Assembly: GCF_014191055.1 (NCBI RefSeq)
Contig: NZ_JACHWB010000001.1
Location: 773,875 to 837,874, forward strand
DNA length: 64,000 nucleotides
Direction of reading: 5' to 3'
Origin: Microvirga lupini
Lineage (GTDB): Bacteria; Pseudomonadota; Alphaproteobacteria; Rhizobiales; Beijerinckiaceae
The first letter of the stretch is position 1; every line of letters starts with the position of its first letter. A model generated the notes under the pieces. That model did no database searches. It saw only the letters and a program-made list of their open reading frames with translations, and was not told the DNA's origin. Both the position numbers and the translations under genes were made by a program. Positions 44,001 to 53,401 of this stretch are shown here, piece by piece.

Positions 44001-44759
44001 CTCAATACGCTCTATAATACAAAGCAAAGGCATGGGATCACTATCTCTCGTGAGGTCAACGAAGGATTGGTAATCGGGAATATCTCATTCGATAATGCCG
44101 GTTCAGGAATAGTTATCGATCGTAACAGCACGAACAATGTCATTGATGCCAACAGCTCATTTCGGAACGATCAGGACGGAGTGACCGTCTTCGAGAGCTC
44201 TTGCAACGTCCTGACCAACAATTTTCTTGCGAGCAACAGGAGAGACGGTCTGAAGGTGCGTAACAGCGTCGATGTGGGAGCTTATTCCAATCGGATCGAG
44301 GCCAATGCCAATTCTGGCGTCAGCGCCTATATCGCCAACATTCTGACGCAGAAGGGCGGAGAGAACCGCAACGCGGATACCGTCAGTTATCTTCCACTCG
44401 CCAGCCTGTCTCTCAGACATAACCGCTTCTCGGCGAATGGCGTCGGCATCAACGTCCAGGGTGTGTCGAGCTTGGCCCTGTCCTCTAACAGGTTCGTGAA
44501 GCAGTCCCGACGTCTTCTCGGCGGAGATATCCGCGGGTTGGAAGGTCAGATTCTGCGCCTTACGTCACAATCCGATGTTCTTGTCGCAAGCACATGCCGC
44601 CCGGCAAAGCCGGTTTCAGTATGCCGCTTACGGGATCAGGGTTTCTTCGAGGGAGGCCGTGAGCTCCAGGTGTTCAGGTCTCAAGGGGGATCAGACTGTA
44701 CGGATGTCAGTGGGAGCGTTCAGCATCGTGCCTTCTCCAGCACATCTCAAGGTATATAG
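41019..44759 (+). CDS. Fusion of an alpha-helical repeat domain with an AlgG-type mannuronan C5-epimerase
   Basis: 1246 residues, ATG 41019 with GGAGG six bases before. A signal peptide (to about residue 30) predicts export. Residues 35-700 are helical TPR-like repeats (for example residues 410-545, with repeating ALADRGRVADAEALL, AKAKSGDVAAAVQLI). Residues 815-1200 match AlgG: FRPFLLTWGDGRM, PTGVVVDSVFHNLHVGFHSYEAE, then right-handed beta-helix coils. The catalytic motif DPHD of AlgG reads DTHD (983-986, His985), and QRHGITISREV (1003-1013) is conserved. AlgG is normally about 540 residues; the repeat extension is unusual. It should epimerise mannuronate to guluronate in the periplasm. Confidence 0.85.
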   Translation: MIASSRSDGRSLLRIVSLFLSMALTSSVMAQSGNEISRLAEEARQAFLSAEQSGLSVKQKAGFYQVARARVKLLEKFAGQDSAGASELRDGARAELMRLADDGLSHDILSSFLLQTSLGDITGATSAADRVEVGVWLHQLAGEQRSPAYRSTAFVDLAYAYAKAGAQDRALRYASLALDTADRIPELGTRGGAYKAVARVAAGLGPLGGDLVDRAVTRLPQSRDRAHVRHDLARMQLKGSAWDKATDAKLAAEAKKRSENGDLSGSALMALSLLDSKARDDLLSSLIDAAIAQKEDRVALMAAQGILDSVSQDEAIGALVRSYVDRGVPLQAANMLNAMQDSSGKVSIQLTLAATLKQDGYDAMAEQLLSASTRLVDTYPETLQRSLLPYVVRVLTRSERLNEALGYSSRIGSDAEGSAALSELAKALADRGRVADAEALLPRLVQRDDRSHALSGIAQAKAKSGDVAAAVQLIPELAGTEDVGRVLASAASTRSQSGEFEQAMKLAERIQDTGYRLAALSEIGRQARQQNKTEMSDLVLNQAVRMTEGLEAGARDKVLLEIVRALALEVNRAQAAELARRITDDDIRARAERLVVAAEVKDLIRKRSRGEVPEALLLRGIKKIQGDENKAELAFELATLQEGGIHAADLIRSIQDERLRLTTFRRLAEMLAERLRNPAAEEPGIGISQDVQTVASISESPEETAQEIQTRRGLALIAGDAGKPMNAVGQIPRSFVTAADVRTDTPWPTGAVVGSTFANHNPYIARFFEDDEQGSARLEQAIRHQGLSSPRVIVVQSGVATLGMVARQLQGTEARDLIEYGSGAVTVRAPIFVAPGATLILSRLDSLTYRLSANAGAFIVNAGSVHIIDAEVVGYDEKAREPLWAGPDTSSKFRPFLLTWGDGRMNVASSTLMALGYDNAKSFGLSYSSGPERVAELRDQARPTGVVVDSVFHNLHVGFHSYEAERIQVIGNEFRDNVVYALDTHDRTRESVIALNTLYNTKQRHGITISREVNEGLVIGNISFDNAGSGIVIDRNSTNNVIDANSSFRNDQDGVTVFESSCNVLTNNFLASNRRDGLKVRNSVDVGAYSNRIEANANSGVSAYIANILTQKGGENRNADTVSYLPLASLSLRHNRFSANGVGINVQGVSSLALSSNRFVKQSRRLLGGDIRGLEGQILRLTSQSDVLVASTCRPAKPVSVCRLRDQGFFEGGRELQVFRSQGGSDCTDVSGSVQHRAFSSTSQGI

Positions 44760-44766
44760 AGGCAGC

Positions 44767-45864
44767 ATGAAATCGGTTTTCATCGTCCTTCTGCTGAATC
44801 TCCTGACGATCGGTTCATCCCACGCTCAGAACAAGGGGTATGGACTGTTCGATGTGGAACTCCGCAGGGCCGCTCTGGCTCAGCCCGCGTTCACAAGCGC
44901 TCGCGCGGCTTGCCTTGCCATACCACGCGACCCCGCGTGGAGCAGCCTCAAGCCTATCGATCGTCTCAAGGCGAGTGAGGGTTACGGAACGGACGGGGCT
45001 GCCAATGATTTTGCCTGGGCTGTCATGGTCCTCACCGGACGTGCCCTTGCAGGCGATGCCGCTTCGGAAGCCTCACTGCGCGATCTTCTGCTCGCGTGGG
45101 CCAAGGCAAAGGCTTTCTCCGATATGGAGGTCGAATATGACGCCTATCATGCCTTGAAACGTGCCCTTCTGCCCACTGTCGCGGCCTATTCCGTTCTGCA
45201 GCGCGGACTTCCTGAGGAACACAAGCGGGTGCTGTCCGAGTGGATCGACCCCCTGGTTCGCAAGACCGATCAATCCTTTGAAGGCGATGTCGACCGCAAC
45301 AACCACCGCTACCTCGCAGACAGTTTGCTGATGGCCTGGGGGGCTGTCATTCGAGACGAAGCTCTCTACGCAAAAGGATATGACCGCTATCGCTCAATCC
45401 TGGCGGAGGCACGCCCTGACGGAAGCCTCGCCCGGGAGTCCCGGCGAGGCGCCAGGGCTCTCTGGTACATGCGTCAATCTTTGGCGAGCTTGGTCGTGAT
45501 GGCGGAGGTGGCTGCCACGCGCGGCACCGATCTCTACGACCTTCGCGTTGGAGAGGTGAATCTTGACCGCATCGTGTCCTACCTCCTCAATGGCATAACG
45601 GAGCCCAACGTCGTCATGGCCTATGCGTCCGAGAACTACATTCCAGGTGGGGAGACGGACGCCCGCCGCCAGGATTTGGGCTTCATGACGAAACGCAACC
45701 ATGGGCGTCACTATATGGCATGGACCGAGCCTCTATTGGTACGGGATCGAGCGGGGCTTGCGACAAAGAGGCTAAAAGCATTGTTCGTCCGCAGTATCCG
45801 CTCTGAGCGACCCCTTATCGATGAATTCGCTGGCGGCAATGCGACATGCTTCTGGGGACGCTGA
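44767..45864 (+). CDS. algL: Periplasmic alginate lyase AlgL (PL5)
   Basis: 365 residues, ATG 44767 with GAGG four bases before, 7 bp after the epimerase gene. The signal peptide is cleaved after SHA. NNH (178-180) and RALWY (230-234) give the Asn, His, Arg and Tyr of the PL5 active site, and the C-terminal MAWTEPLLVRD corresponds to the YAWLEPY region of Pseudomonas AlgL. It clears polymer trapped in the periplasm. The stop overlaps the next start (TGATG). Confidence 0.85.
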   Translation: MKSVFIVLLLNLLTIGSSHAQNKGYGLFDVELRRAALAQPAFTSARAACLAIPRDPAWSSLKPIDRLKASEGYGTDGAANDFAWAVMVLTGRALAGDAASEASLRDLLLAWAKAKAFSDMEVEYDAYHALKRALLPTVAAYSVLQRGLPEEHKRVLSEWIDPLVRKTDQSFEGDVDRNNHRYLADSLLMAWGAVIRDEALYAKGYDRYRSILAEARPDGSLARESRRGARALWYMRQSLASLVVMAEVAATRGTDLYDLRVGEVNLDRIVSYLLNGITEPNVVMAYASENYIPGGETDARRQDLGFMTKRNHGRHYMAWTEPLLVRDRAGLATKRLKALFVRSIRSERPLIDEFAGGNATCFWGR

Positions 45865-48794
45865 TGGCTGAAATCAAATCGCTCCTCGCCAGCACTGTCG
45901 CGCTCCTCGCCATCCTTTCGACGTCGGTACTCCAGGCACAGGATTCAACAAGTCCCGAAATCAAGGCTCGCTATCGTGCTGTAACGGCCAAATTGGAAGA
46001 GTTGAAACAGCGTGGCGATCCCGCTTCCCTGGTCGAGCATGCGCAACTGTTCCAAGATGGAACTCCGGTCAGCGAAACCAATTCTCTCAAAGTTCGGCGC
46101 CTTGACGAGGCAGAGCGCCTTTATGACCAGGCGCTCGCAGTGCAGGGAATGCACTGGCCTTCTGCCGCCGTGCGCCGAGCCAAGATGATCCTGTCACGCG
46201 ACAAGGACCAGCCTTCTATCCAGAAGGCAATAGACCTTCTGCGCCGAGCCGCGGCGATGCAGAACCGTGAAGCGCCCTTCATTCTGGCTGGCTTGATGGA
46301 AGCCGGCATTGGAGGAAAACGCGATATCGAAGCGGCGAAGAATTTGTATCAGATCGCTTTGCGTTTTGAGCATGGTCCTTCGGGCCTCGCTCTGGCACGT
46401 TTGGAGACTGATCCCGCCAAGGCGACCGTGTTTGCAACCCAGGGATTGAGGCTTCTCTTCCAGGAGGCGAGGCAGGGTTCGGCCGAAGCGGCGAGGACAT
46501 TGGCTGATCACTATCGGACAACAGGTGATGGTCCAGAGCGCTTGAGCGCTGCGATCGAGTGGTATCAGCGTGCCATCGAACTCGGTGATGCGGAAGCTGC
46601 CTTGCGCCTGGGTCGTCTGCGTCTCGATCCGAAGTCACCCCTGCGCCAGCCGCAGGAGGCCCGGACTGCCTTCGAGAAGGCTGCCGAGCGCGGCTCGGTG
46701 GAGGCTGCCATGATCCTGGCTGAGGATCCCTATAATGGCGCTGCTCTCGGCGTTCAGAACGATACCGCTGAACGATGGCTCAACCGCGCCATCGATACAA
46801 AAGCGCCGCGCGCGTTGGTTCTGGCAGCGGAGATCCGCAGCCAGTATGGTAATGAGGGCCGCGCAGCTGCCAAGACCCTCCTGCTTGAGGCGCTGCAGAG
46901 GGCGGACGACGATGTAACGGCTCTTCTGGCTCTCGGACGCCACGTGCGTGATGGTGTTTTGATTGATCGCGATGTTCCACTTGCGCTGAAACTCTTCGAC
47001 AGAGCGTCAATCAGCGACAATACGGCAGCATATTATGAGTTCGCCCGCACTGTGCTCAGCCATCAGGACGTAGCAACAGGCGAAATGATCCACTCGGCGA
47101 TTGACCGGCTGAGGACCGCGGCTGAACGCGGCCATGTGAAGGCAGCCATAACGATGGGCGACGCGCTGCTGCATGGCCATGGGGTTCCGGAATCACAAGC
47201 CGCAGCCATGGAGTGGTACCGGAGAGCGGCGGAGAGCGGATCTCCTGTGGCTTATATCCGTCTCGGAGATGTCTATGTCGGCCGTTCCGCCGGGCTGGAG
47301 GCTCCTCGGGCCCTGGAATGGTACCGCAAGGCCGCGGAAGCCAACAGCGCGATCGCTATGGTCCGCCTTGGCAAGATGTTCAATGAGGGCAGGGGAGTGC
47401 CTCAGGACCAGGCGCTTGCGGCCACATGGTTCAGCCGTGCGGCGGCAGCCGGCAGCGGCTCTGCCATGGTCGAGCTGAGCTCGCTCTACTCTCGCGCTGG
47501 CGGCCCAGGACATTTCAACTTGGCTCGCGATGCACTTGAGAAGGCAATCCGCGCCGGCGATGCTCGTGCTCCCATAGCCCTGGCAAAGCTTTACTTGGTT
47601 CGTGGAGAGCGCGCACTTGCCGAGATGACGCTCAAGAGGTCCGCCGATAGCGGCAGTGCGGAAGCAGCCTTGAGTTTGGCAGAGCTCTACCTTTCTGGGT
47701 CGGCGACGGCAGATCAGCAAAGTGCTGCCCGCCGGTGGCTCGCCTTCGCCGAAAAAGGTATGGCGAAGGAGGACGATCAGGCGAGCAGGATCGCCTCGAT
47801 GTATCTGCGGCTTCCAGATCCGGCCTCGATTGAGCACGGCTCTTCCGCTTTGGAAGCTTTGGTCCGCAAGAACGACGCGGAAGCGATGACGCTGCTGGCC
47901 ACCGCTCTCCTGCAGGGAACTGGCCTGCAGCGCGATCCCGTGCGAGCTGAGGCTTTGTTCCGCCGCGCTATCCAGCTTGGGCATGATGGTGCACGCTTCA
48001 TTCTCGCCAAAGCCTACCGGGATGGTGATGGGATGCAACGTGATCCTGCTCGGGCATTCGCTCTCTATCGTGAAATCTACAGCGAAGAACCGGGCGATAC
48101 GAAGATTCAAATCGCATTGGGTGATGCCTATGCCCGAGGTGAGGGTGTTGCCCTGGACAGGCGTCTGGCTGCTGAATTCTATGCTCAGGCGGCCCGCCAG
48201 GGTGATCCGGATGGGCAGGTTCGCCTTGGAACCGCATATCTCTACGGTGGGGGCGTGGAGAGGGATAGTCAGAAGTCGGATTATTGGTTCTCTCGAGCCG
48301 GCGACGCCGGAGTGATTGAGGCAAAAGTCCAGCTCGGCAGCGCGAAGCTGTCGGGCCTTGCGGCAGCGGTCGATGCAGAAGGGGCATTCGCATCGTACCT
48401 TCGCGCGGCGGAGGCCGGCTCACAGCCAGCCATGATCGAGGTGGCGCGAGCCTTGATGAAGGGCTTCGGCACTCTCGCCGATCCGGCTCTCGCGAAGATG
48501 TGGCTGGAGCGGGCTGCCGGGCTTGGTTCGCCGGAAGCAATGTTCGAACTCTACCGCCTTCACGATCTCGGAGCGAAGCCGAATGTTCGCGAAGCTGAAA
48601 GGTGGCTCAGGCAGGCAGCGCAGAGTGGCCATGCCGCCGCCATGTACCGTCTGGCGGTCCGCTATCAGCAAGGAACGTCCGATCAGGACAAGGCAGTGGC
48701 TCGAGAATGGCTCGAGAAGGCCGCGCAGGCTGGACATTCGCAGGCTGCCAAGGCCCTGCAGAAGTCCACTGCATCTGCAGCAGACCCGGGGTGA
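45864..48794 (+). CDS. Exported Sel1-repeat protein (AlgK-like scaffold?)
   Basis: 976 residues from ATG 45864, overlapping the algL stop by one base. A signal peptide (cleaved after LQA; no lipobox) is followed by Sel1-like repeats along almost the whole chain, for example AAMEWYRRAAESGSPVAYIRLGDVYVG and LAATWFSRAAAAGSGSAMVEL. Pseudomonas AlgK is a 475-residue Sel1 lipoprotein that scaffolds the export complex. This protein is twice as long and not lipidated, so a comparable role is inference only. Confidence 0.85.
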   Translation: MAEIKSLLASTVALLAILSTSVLQAQDSTSPEIKARYRAVTAKLEELKQRGDPASLVEHAQLFQDGTPVSETNSLKVRRLDEAERLYDQALAVQGMHWPSAAVRRAKMILSRDKDQPSIQKAIDLLRRAAAMQNREAPFILAGLMEAGIGGKRDIEAAKNLYQIALRFEHGPSGLALARLETDPAKATVFATQGLRLLFQEARQGSAEAARTLADHYRTTGDGPERLSAAIEWYQRAIELGDAEAALRLGRLRLDPKSPLRQPQEARTAFEKAAERGSVEAAMILAEDPYNGAALGVQNDTAERWLNRAIDTKAPRALVLAAEIRSQYGNEGRAAAKTLLLEALQRADDDVTALLALGRHVRDGVLIDRDVPLALKLFDRASISDNTAAYYEFARTVLSHQDVATGEMIHSAIDRLRTAAERGHVKAAITMGDALLHGHGVPESQAAAMEWYRRAAESGSPVAYIRLGDVYVGRSAGLEAPRALEWYRKAAEANSAIAMVRLGKMFNEGRGVPQDQALAATWFSRAAAAGSGSAMVELSSLYSRAGGPGHFNLARDALEKAIRAGDARAPIALAKLYLVRGERALAEMTLKRSADSGSAEAALSLAELYLSGSATADQQSAARRWLAFAEKGMAKEDDQASRIASMYLRLPDPASIEHGSSALEALVRKNDAEAMTLLATALLQGTGLQRDPVRAEALFRRAIQLGHDGARFILAKAYRDGDGMQRDPARAFALYREIYSEEPGDTKIQIALGDAYARGEGVALDRRLAAEFYAQAARQGDPDGQVRLGTAYLYGGGVERDSQKSDYWFSRAGDAGVIEAKVQLGSAKLSGLAAAVDAEGAFASYLRAAEAGSQPAMIEVARALMKGFGTLADPALAKMWLERAAGLGSPEAMFELYRLHDLGAKPNVREAERWLRQAAQSGHAAAMYRLAVRYQQGTSDQDKAVAREWLEKAAQAGHSQAAKALQKSTASAADPG

Positions 48795-48865
48795 GAGGTG
48801 ACGACGTGACGATGAGCGTGGCGCAACTGGCTTCGGAACAAGTTCAGGTAGAACGGAGCACGGCA

Positions 48866-51718
48866 ATGATGGTCCTCAACCGTTCCACCAGCAGGAAAGT
48901 AAGATACGGCATCGTACAATCGATGCTGTGCCGTTCCGGAACAGCATTGGCCGCCTTCATGATCATGGGCAGCCTTACCGAAGCACAAACTCTGCCGCCG
49001 CAATCCCTGGCGCCTGCCTCTGATTTCAGCAAGATCTGCACGCCGGATCCCAAGCCGTTTCTGACCCGGGATTGGAGCAAGTGGGACAAGTCTCAGCCCG
49101 TCATCGATCCTGAAGAGATGTATGACGCGGCCATTGCGTATGCGGAGGGGAACTCCGCCATCACGCGCGATCCCGTCGCGGCGAAGCGCCTGCTCGAGGA
49201 CCTGACCGATAGGGCTTGGCCGGGGCGTGGGCGGGCTCATTTCCGCCTTGGCAAGCTGCTTCTCGATCCGCTTGCAGGACCTGTCGACCCCGAACGCGCC
49301 TCGGCACATCTCGCAACCGCTTCATCCATGCTGAACATGGATGCATCCGTTCTGTTGGCTGAACTTCATGAACAGGGGCGGATCAGCAATGCCAGCCTGG
49401 CAGAGGCAGAGCGGCTGCTTCGTGCTGCGTCCACAGCCGGTCACGTCGATGGTTTGATCAGCTTGGCCCGGCTGCAGCGCAGCGGGCGTCTTGGCTCGGC
49501 GCCCCAGGCTGCAACCGGCGATCTCGTCAATCTCGCCTTGCAGACCCTCTACGGCGAGTTGAGCAAGGGGCGGTGCTCGGCGCTCTACCGGATCGGGCTC
49601 ATCCTCAGCGACGACAGCCTTGTCCCCGGGGGCTTGCCGGAAGGTGTGAAATGGCTTGAGGCCGCGGCCCGCCAAGGCGATACCAACGCCGATCTGGCCC
49701 TGGCTGAGATCTATCTGCAAGAGCGTGCCAAGGCTAGTCCGGACCGCTTCATTCATCACCTCGAACGGGCTGCGGAGGGTGGAAGGCCTCGTGCCATGAC
49801 TCTGTTGGGCGAGCGCCTCATGCTGGGAGACAAGGCACCCAAAGATGTGTCGAAAGCCGTCACATGGCTGGAACGTGCCGGCCTCAATGCCGATCCTGAA
49901 GCCTATAAGCTTCTTGCGCGACACTACCGCGGGGAATTCGGAGCTGCCCAGGACCTGCCGAAAGCTGCAGACGCCCTTGTAAAGGCGAGCCGGTTGCCTA
50001 GCCACAGCACGAGCGTTCTTGTGAGCCTCGCACGCCTCTACGCCAACGGCGTGAATGGGCAGCCGGATGTCAAGGCAGCGCTGACCTATTATCGCCGGGC
50101 TGCCGACCGGGGCGACGTAGGGGCTCTGACCGATATGGCGAAACTTCTGCTGAACTATCCGCACGAGGGACGTCCGGACGAACCATTGCGGCTGCTCAAA
50201 GAGGCTGCTGCCCGCAATCATCCCGAAGCCATGGGGGTCCTCGCAGATCTGTATGCCTGCAGCGCCGTCGTCCCTCCCGATGCATCTCAGGCAAGGATTT
50301 GGTTAGACCGTGCAGCGGAGATGGGGCATGTGCGCAGCATTCTCGCCGTCGCGTCCCGAGATGTTTCGGATCAAGGGACTGTTCAGAAGAACGCAGCATC
50401 GCTTCTTCGAGCTGCGGAGCGAGGCGACCGGGAAAGCATGATTCTGCTCTCCCATTATTTGAGGTCGGGTCTGGGTGTGAAGCAGGATAGCCAGGAGGCC
50501 GATCGCTGGCGGGATGCTGCGCTCGCACAGGGTGAAGGGCGGTCTCGTGCGCTGCTCCTTCTGGCGCGCAGAATCCAGAACGGTGAGGACGAAGACCGGA
50601 ATGCTGGGGCTGCGAAGAAGTTTCTCGAACAGGCTGTACAGGAAGGTGAGCCGGGCGCTCAGCTGGAGCTCGGACGCCTTTTGATCGGCCAACGTGGCGA
50701 CAACGCCGATGTATCGCGAGGTCTGCAGCTTCTCCAGGCAGCGGCAGCTGCGAACAATACCGCAGCCATGCTGGCGCTGTCCGAAGCTCCGAACGACCTG
50801 CTGCCTTCAACGGGAAGAACGGCGCAGGATTGGAAGAAAGCCGCTGCGGAGGCTGGAAACCCCCGGGCCGCCATTGCGCTTGCATCAGCTGCGCGGGACG
50901 AGACGGAAGCAACGCGTTGGCTTTCACGTGTCGAGACGCTGCCGGTATGCGCAACACGGGATATGGTTGAACTCGCACAGGCCTATCATAAGGCACCTGG
51001 CGCACAGCATGATGAGCGTGCGCGCCACTGGATGCAGAAGGCACTCAGCCATATCCAAAATGGTGTGCGGGATCCGGCGGCCTTGTTCCTGGTTGGCAGA
51101 GCCATGGCCGACGGGGTCGGTGGGATGGCGGATAAAGAGGTTGCTATCGCCTATATCAGGCTTGCTGCCGATGCCGGGCGTATTGATGCCATGCGGTACC
51201 TCGGACGTGGGTATGTATCCGGTCAGTTCGGAGAAGGTAACATTCAAGCGGCCGTGGAATGGCTGTCAAAGGCTCTGCGCAGCGGTGACGGCACTGTTGC
51301 GGCTGATCTGTCTCGCCTTGCGGCCATTCCTGGCAAGGAGGGAGAGGAAGCGATCTCTGCTCTGAAGGAGAGCGCGGAGAGTGGATTTGCACCCGCAATG
51401 CGAGAATACGGCCGCAGCTTGCAGCTCGGATTGGGACTGCCTCCGCAGCCGGATGTCGGCGCCTCCTGGCTGCAGAAAGCTGCGGAGGCTGGTGACACAC
51501 CTGCGATGAAGGAACTCTCTCGCGCCTATGCCTCCGGCTATGGCGTTGAACTCTCAGCCCAGTCGAGCACGGAATGGCTGAAACGCGCTGCAAAAGCTGG
51601 CGATGCAGAGGCCATGCAGGGTCTCAGCCTCGCCATGACTCTCGGCTTCGGAACGGATGTTGATCCCATTGCGGCCCAGGAATGGCTGAAGACGGCCGAG
51701 GGAGCAATCCGGAAGTAA
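48866..51718 (+). CDS. Exported Sel1-repeat protein
   Basis: 950 residues from ATG 48866, chosen for the GGAG seven bases before; GTG 48806 is an alternative. The signal sequence ends near LTEAQT, without lipobox. Sel1-like repeats run from about residue 75 to the end, for example GVKWLEAAARQGDTNADLALAEIYL and GASWLQKAAEAGDTPAMKELSRAYASG. An N-terminal stretch with FSKICTPDPKPFLTRDWSKWD precedes the repeats. It lies 71 bp after the first Sel1 gene and is presumably co-transcribed. Its partner is unknown. Confidence 0.85.
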   Translation: MMVLNRSTSRKVRYGIVQSMLCRSGTALAAFMIMGSLTEAQTLPPQSLAPASDFSKICTPDPKPFLTRDWSKWDKSQPVIDPEEMYDAAIAYAEGNSAITRDPVAAKRLLEDLTDRAWPGRGRAHFRLGKLLLDPLAGPVDPERASAHLATASSMLNMDASVLLAELHEQGRISNASLAEAERLLRAASTAGHVDGLISLARLQRSGRLGSAPQAATGDLVNLALQTLYGELSKGRCSALYRIGLILSDDSLVPGGLPEGVKWLEAAARQGDTNADLALAEIYLQERAKASPDRFIHHLERAAEGGRPRAMTLLGERLMLGDKAPKDVSKAVTWLERAGLNADPEAYKLLARHYRGEFGAAQDLPKAADALVKASRLPSHSTSVLVSLARLYANGVNGQPDVKAALTYYRRAADRGDVGALTDMAKLLLNYPHEGRPDEPLRLLKEAAARNHPEAMGVLADLYACSAVVPPDASQARIWLDRAAEMGHVRSILAVASRDVSDQGTVQKNAASLLRAAERGDRESMILLSHYLRSGLGVKQDSQEADRWRDAALAQGEGRSRALLLLARRIQNGEDEDRNAGAAKKFLEQAVQEGEPGAQLELGRLLIGQRGDNADVSRGLQLLQAAAAANNTAAMLALSEAPNDLLPSTGRTAQDWKKAAAEAGNPRAAIALASAARDETEATRWLSRVETLPVCATRDMVELAQAYHKAPGAQHDERARHWMQKALSHIQNGVRDPAALFLVGRAMADGVGGMADKEVAIAYIRLAADAGRIDAMRYLGRGYVSGQFGEGNIQAAVEWLSKALRSGDGTVAADLSRLAAIPGKEGEEAISALKESAESGFAPAMREYGRSLQLGLGLPPQPDVGASWLQKAAEAGDTPAMKELSRAYASGYGVELSAQSSTEWLKRAAKAGDAEAMQGLSLAMTLGFGTDVDPIAAQEWLKTAEGAIRK

Positions 51719-51777
51719 GCTCGGCTTCGGAACGGAAGACGGATGTAACCGTCTCTATATGGCGGTAGGAGAGGCAG

Positions 51778-53127
51778 ATGATGAGAACAACTCAATTTGT
51801 GTTTTTGAGTTCTCTGTTGGCAATGACCGCGCCGGCCACAATGGCTTCTCCAAACCCAGGCGGCGGATCACAGGTGAGGCAATCTCAGACGGCCGTGCCC
51901 TCTGCGCCGCCTACTCAGGCGCAGCTTCGAGCCATGTCCACTTTGCGTCTGTTGAAGCTCGGGCAGAAAGCGCTGACTGAAGAGATGGACACGCAGGATT
52001 TCGTGACCGGGCTTGATGCCGTCAAGATTGCGTCTGCGCGTGGAGACCGTGAGGCGACGCGCCTGATGGCCAAGATCATGGCTCGTCATCAGATCATCCT
52101 TGGCTCTGACGATCGCGCAAAGCTTGAAAAGCGCTTTCGGTATGAGGCCCTCCGAGGGGCATCGAGTTCTGTTCTCGCCATTGCCAATATGTATGACCGC
52201 GGCGATGGCGTCCCGGCTGATACGAAGAAGGCGGCTGAATGGTACTTGTGGGCTGCACGTGTCGGGCACGAACGCGCCATGGCACATGTCGCCTATGCCT
52301 ACGGAACTGGTCGCGGATTGGAGCGCAACGCGGCCACTGCCCTGAAGTGGCTCGATGGCGTGAACGAGGGGCGCCAGCGGAGCACTCTTCTTGAGATTGG
52401 ATGGGCTCTCGCCTTAGGCACGGAAAGTACAAGAGATATGCCGTCCGCTCTTCGGTTCTTTGAACGCGCAGCACAGATCAAGCCCAGCGCTGTCTATCAG
52501 GTCGCCCTCGATCTTGAGAGGGGGACACGAGGGGTTCAGGATCGCGATGCTGCAGGCCAATTGATCCGGATCGCTGCCGAACGGGGCGACAGTGGCGCTG
52601 CCACTCATCTGGCCAATGCGCTTTCCAGCAGCGGCAATGTCGAGGATCAACGTCGGGCGGTGCAATTGTACAGCCTCGCGGCTCAAGACAAAACCAATCT
52701 CGCCGCTGGGCAGAGCCTCTCGCGTCTGCTTGCTCTGCGACCATCAGGAGATCTTGTCGCTGACATCATTACCGCCCTAGACAAGGCAGCCGCAGCGGGC
52801 AACACAGAAGCGCTCATAGGCTTGGCCCATGCTTATTCCGAAGGTATCGGTCTTGATCCTTCGCCCGAAAAGGCGGCCGCTCTGCTGCAGCAAGCTGCAG
52901 AGGCAGGACTTCCTGAAGCGAAGTATAGATTGGGCCTCATGTATAAGACGGGTACAGGGGTCGCGGCTGATCTCGGAAAGGCCGTTGAGCTCATAACGAG
53001 TGCTCGGGAGAGCGGTTATCCTCTCGCTGCCGTTGCGCTGAGTTCCATGACAGAGCCTGCCGTGACAAACTCCGTCGAGCAAGCTGCGAAGCCTGCAGAC
53101 CAGGCAAGCGAAGCTGTTGTAAAATAA
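51778..53127 (+). CDS. Exported Sel1-repeat protein, AlgK-sized
   Basis: 449 residues, ATG 51778 (GGAGAGGCAG before it). A signal peptide ends at TMA, with no cysteine for lipidation. About nine Sel1-like repeats follow (KKAAEWYLWAARVGHERAMAHVAYAYGTG, PEKAAALLQQAAEAGLPEAKYRLGLMYKTGTG). Size and repeat number are close to Pseudomonas AlgK, so of the three Sel1 proteins this is the best AlgK counterpart. Last gene of the operon. Confidence 0.83.
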   Translation: MMRTTQFVFLSSLLAMTAPATMASPNPGGGSQVRQSQTAVPSAPPTQAQLRAMSTLRLLKLGQKALTEEMDTQDFVTGLDAVKIASARGDREATRLMAKIMARHQIILGSDDRAKLEKRFRYEALRGASSSVLAIANMYDRGDGVPADTKKAAEWYLWAARVGHERAMAHVAYAYGTGRGLERNAATALKWLDGVNEGRQRSTLLEIGWALALGTESTRDMPSALRFFERAAQIKPSAVYQVALDLERGTRGVQDRDAAGQLIRIAAERGDSGAATHLANALSSSGNVEDQRRAVQLYSLAAQDKTNLAAGQSLSRLLALRPSGDLVADIITALDKAAAAGNTEALIGLAHAYSEGIGLDPSPEKAAALLQQAAEAGLPEAKYRLGLMYKTGTGVAADLGKAVELITSARESGYPLAAVALSSMTEPAVTNSVEQAAKPADQASEAVVK

Positions 53128-53401
53128 CACTATGATGCCAGCCTCAATCGCAGGCTCTATAGCTCTGCAGTGCGGGCATAATTGTATAATAAGGTCTCAC
53201 CGGACCAGGTGTACCCTTATGGCCGGGGCTAATGGGTAAGCTTGTCGAAGGTCGAGGTGCGATAACTCTGTTAGGACGATACGCTTCGCCGATCTGAGAT
53301 CTCTACCTCCTAAGCATAGTTCTTTACCTCTTTATTAGGGATGGTTGAAGAAGCATTAATTTGTACAATTGGAGGTAATCTCTGCGGAAAAGGCACATTG
53401 C

